Assembly: GCA_903894655.1 (NCBI GenBank)
Contig: CAITQY010000221.1
Span: 1-6,100, forward strand
Reading direction: 5' to 3'
DNA length: 6,100 nucleotides
DNA from: an uncultured Gemmatimonadota bacterium
Lineage (GTDB): Bacteria > Gemmatimonadota > Gemmatimonadetes > Gemmatimonadales > Gemmatimonadaceae
The notes below the pieces were generated by a model, which was given only the letters and a program-made list of their open reading frames with translations, did not search any database and was not told the origin of the DNA. Shown piece after piece: positions 3,682 through 6,100 of the stretch; position 1 is the stretch's first letter; each line of letters begins with the position of its first letter. Both the position numbers and the translations under genes were made by a program.

Positions 3682-6100
3682 GCAACAGGTCCACCTTGAC
3701 TTTCCGAAAAGGTATTTCGCTCGCCGCTTTCCTAGCGGCCATGTCGGGCAGTGCCGCTGGCGCGCAAAGCACGGCCAGCAAGTCGGCCAGCAAAGTCACC
3801 GCCGATTCGTTTGCCCTCGCAGCGCCGCTGCCAACCGATGCCGCCGTCCGCATCGGCACGCTACCGAATGGCATTCGCTATTACATCCGACGCAACGCCA
3901 AGCCGGAACAGCGGGCCGAGCTGCGCCTGGTCGTGAACGCCGGTTCCATTCTGGAAGACGACGACCAGCGCGGTCTCGCCCACTTCATCGAGCATATGGC
4001 CTTCAACGGCACGAAGTCCTTCGCGAAGAACGATATCGTGAAGTACCTCGAGTCGATCGGCGTGCGCTTCGGCGCCGACCTGAACGCGTTCACGAGTTTC
4101 GATGAAACGGTGTACATCCTGCCCGTCCCCACGGATAGCGCTGGCATTCTCGAGAAAAGCTTCCGCTTCCTCGGCGATGTGGCCACCGGCATTCTGTTCG
4201 ATTCCACCGAAGTAGTGGCCGAGCGTGGCGTGGTGTTGTCGGAGTGGCGCAATGGACTTGGCGCCGGCGAACGACTCCGCGACCAGCAGTTCCCGGTGAT
4301 TTTCCGCGGCTCGCGTTACGCCGAGCGACTGCCGATCGGCAAGCCGGAGATTCTCGAAGGGGCGAACCCGGCACCGCTCAAACGCTTTTGGCGCGACTGG
4401 TACCGTCCCGATCTCATGGCCGTGGTGGCGGTCGGTGATGCCGATCCGAAGCGGCTCGAAGCATTAATTCGCGCCACGTTTGGCGGCATCGCGCCCCGAA
4501 AGGGCGGCCGCCCCCGCACGGTGGCGGCCGTGCCGACCCACGATTCCACCCTGATCTCCATCGCCACCGATAAAGAGCTGAGTGGCTCGTCGGTCGGGGT
4601 GCTGTGGAAGAGCACAGGGCGCACGACGCGCACGGTCGGCGATCTCCGGCAGGAGCTGCTGGAGCGCCTCTACGACCAGATGCTGAACCAGCGGTTCGGC
4701 GAACTCGCGCTCAAGCCCGAGACCCCGTTCGTGGGAGCCGGTGCCGGCGGCGGCAGCTTTGTGCGCAACAGCGAGTACTACTCGCTCGATGCACAGGCGA
4801 AAGAGGGTCGGCTGCTGGAGTCGCTGCAGTCGCTGCTCATTGAGGCCGAGCGCATACGTCGTCACGGATTCCTGGTCGCGGAGCTGGAACGTGCAAAAAC
4901 GAATACGCTGCGCGGATACGAACGCGCGTTTCAGGAGCGCGACAAGACACCGTCGGATGCATTCGTGGATGAGTACATCGACCATTTCCTGCAGGGCGAG
5001 GCGATTCCCGGCATCGCGTTCGAGTACGCGGCCATGCAGCGCCTACTGCCCACCGTCACGCTCGCGGAGGTGAACGCACTCGGCGCATCGCGCGTGGGCG
5101 AGGCGAATCGCGTGGTCACGGTGAGCCTTCCGGAAAAGGACGGCCTCGCGGTGCCGACCGACGCCGAGATCCGCGCGGTATTCGGGAGAGTGAAGGGCGC
5201 GACGATCGCCCCGTGGGTGGAAACGGTCACGGCGGGGGCGCTCGTCGCCACGGCGCCGACGGCCGGACGTGTGGTGAGCGAAACCAAGACCGAGTCGCTC
5301 AACCTCACGAAATGGACGCTGTCGAACGGGATCACGGTGTTCGTGAAGCCCACCGACTTCACCGCTGATCAGATCGTGATGACGGGCTGGAGTCCCGGTG
5401 GCGCCAGCCTGGTAGCCGACAAGGACCTGTTCAAAACCTCGTTGACGACGACCGTGATCGAACGCGGCGGCGTGGGCGACTATTCGATCGTCGACTTGAA
5501 CAAGAAGCTCACCGGCAAGGTGGCATCCGCCTCGGCCGTGATCTCGGATCTGAGTGAAGGGGTGAGCGGACGCGCATCGCCGAAGGATCTGGAAACGATG
5601 ATGCAGCTCACGTGGCTGCGGCTCACGTCGCCGCGGGCGGATACGTCGGCGTTCAAGGCGCTGCTGCAACAGTTCGATCAGGTGCTCAAGAACAAGGATG
5701 CCAATCCGGCTGCCGTGTTCAGCGACACCGTACAGATGACGCTGGCCGGCGGTCATCCGCGCGTGCGGCCGCTTTCGGTCGAGATGCTGCAGGAGCTCAA
5801 TCTGAACGAGATGCTGGCCATTTATCGCGATCGGTTTGCCGACCTCGGCGACTTCACGTTCCTGTTCGTGGGCAACGTGGACCTCGCGGTGCTGAAGCCG
5901 TTGGTGGAGCAGTGGCTCGCGCCTCTGCCGGCCGCCGGTCGCAAGGAAGCGTTCAAGGACGTCGGGCCGAAGCTGTTCAGCGGCCAGATCGACAAGACCG
6001 TGCGCAAGGGCATCGCGCCACAGAGCCAGACGGCCATCCTGATGGCCGGAACGGCCCCGTGGAGCCGCGAGGAGGCGTACCTGCTGTCGTCGGTGGGGGA
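3678..6100 (+). CDS. Exported M16 zinc metallopeptidase (PqqL/insulinase type), 3' end beyond window
   Basis: The frame is open from 3678 to the window edge, 807 codons plus two bases; relatives such as E. coli PqqL are about 930 residues, so roughly the last eighth is missing. A signal peptide covers residues 1-29: basic start with R10 and K11, hydrophobic ISLAAFLAAM, and an AGA cleavage site before Q30. There is no lipobox Cys, so the product should be periplasmic or secreted. The inverted zinc motif HFIEH is at 102-106; E105 is the likely catalytic base, H102 and H106 are ligands, and E182 in VVAERGVV, 76 residues after H106, is the third ligand. The first M16_C-type domain includes LKRFWRDWYRPDLMAVVAVGD (from 234). 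A second, non-catalytic half begins near 542 (LNLTKWTLSNG), with SPGGAS in place of the zinc motif. The GTG at 3678 gives the full signal peptide; TTG at 3696, with an AGG six bases upstream, is an alternative. The ATG at 3741 would cut the signal peptide. Substrate unknown. Confidence 0.92.
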   Translation, partial: MSNRSTLTFRKGISLAAFLAAMSGSAAGAQSTASKSASKVTADSFALAAPLPTDAAVRIGTLPNGIRYYIRRNAKPEQRAELRLVVNAGSILEDDDQRGLAHFIEHMAFNGTKSFAKNDIVKYLESIGVRFGADLNAFTSFDETVYILPVPTDSAGILEKSFRFLGDVATGILFDSTEVVAERGVVLSEWRNGLGAGERLRDQQFPVIFRGSRYAERLPIGKPEILEGANPAPLKRFWRDWYRPDLMAVVAVGDADPKRLEALIRATFGGIAPRKGGRPRTVAAVPTHDSTLISIATDKELSGSSVGVLWKSTGRTTRTVGDLRQELLERLYDQMLNQRFGELALKPETPFVGAGAGGGSFVRNSEYYSLDAQAKEGRLLESLQSLLIEAERIRRHGFLVAELERAKTNTLRGYERAFQERDKTPSDAFVDEYIDHFLQGEAIPGIAFEYAAMQRLLPTVTLAEVNALGASRVGEANRVVTVSLPEKDGLAVPTDAEIRAVFGRVKGATIAPWVETVTAGALVATAPTAGRVVSETKTESLNLTKWTLSNGITVFVKPTDFTADQIVMTGWSPGGASLVADKDLFKTSLTTTVIERGGVGDYSIVDLNKKLTGKVASASAVISDLSEGVSGRASPKDLETMMQLTWLRLTSPRADTSAFKALLQQFDQVLKNKDANPAAVFSDTVQMTLAGGHPRVRPLSVEMLQELNLNEMLAIYRDRFADLGDFTFLFVGNVDLAVLKPLVEQWLAPLPAAGRKEAFKDVGPKLFSGQIDKTVRKGIAPQSQTAILMAGTAPWSREEAYLLSSVG
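3772..3795 (+). repeat. 12-bp in-frame tandem duplication in the M16 pre-region
   Basis: CGGCCAGCAA occurs at 3772-3781 and again at 3784-3793, a 12-base period. It encodes TASK then SASK just after the predicted signal cleavage site. It is in frame and in a linker likely to tolerate length change, consistent with a slippage event. Confidence 0.55.

Noticed and set aside
3696..3724. TTGACT as a -35 box for the M16 gene
   Set aside because: It lies inside the signal-peptide coding sequence and nothing like a -10 is found at the right spacing.
5043..5756. 237-codon minus-strand frame inside the M16 gene
   Set aside because: Antisense shadow; His/Arg-rich translation without a domain, opposite a continuous conserved peptidase frame.
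1..6100. CRISPR array, tRNA, rRNA or insertion sequence
   Set aside because: I looked for regularly spaced repeats, tRNA-like folds and transposase motifs or flanking inverted repeats and saw none.

Overview
The window is GC-rich, densely coded DNA from a bacterium. Everything confidently coding reads left to right. The clean secretion signal on the M16 peptidase and the base composition suggest a Gram-negative, high-GC organism. Gemmatimonadota is my best guess from general resemblance, but no rRNA or other marker is present. None of the four gene starts has a convincing Shine-Dalgarno sequence, and the first gene has a -10 element placed for a leaderless transcript.

Layout. Positions 1-233 are a short non-coding stretch with a perfect DnaA-box nonamer, a GC hairpin, a weak leftward promoter candidate and a good -10 hexamer next to the first start codon. 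Positions 234-2336 encode a complete UvrD/Rep-type SF1A DNA helicase without the C-terminal Tudor domain of PcrA/UvrD. Positions 2337-2429 are an AT-rich island with a 29-bp interrupted palindrome that looks like an operator. Positions 2430-3410 encode a winged-helix protein fused to a nucleotidyltransferase-like domain that has lost its catalytic residues, followed by a helical C-terminal domain. It overlaps by ATGA the start of a second nucleotidyltransferase-like gene (3407-3664, DUF6036-like). That gene looks internally deleted: its N-terminal third is intact and a plausible C-terminal tail survives in another frame up to 3681. Positions 3678 to the window end encode an exported M16 zinc metallopeptidase (PqqL/insulinase type), cut by the window edge.

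How the genes relate. The helicase (DNA unwinding, probably repair) and the M16 peptidase (periplasmic proteolysis) look like ordinary chromosomal genes with no shared job. The unusual part is the two-gene cassette between them: an autoregulator-like winged-helix/pseudo-nucleotidyltransferase protein with its own operator-like palindrome, translationally coupled to a nucleotidyltransferase-fold partner. This resembles a toxin-antitoxin or defence-type module in which the enzyme partner has decayed and the DNA-binding partner remains. That function is inference; the architecture is visible in the sequence.
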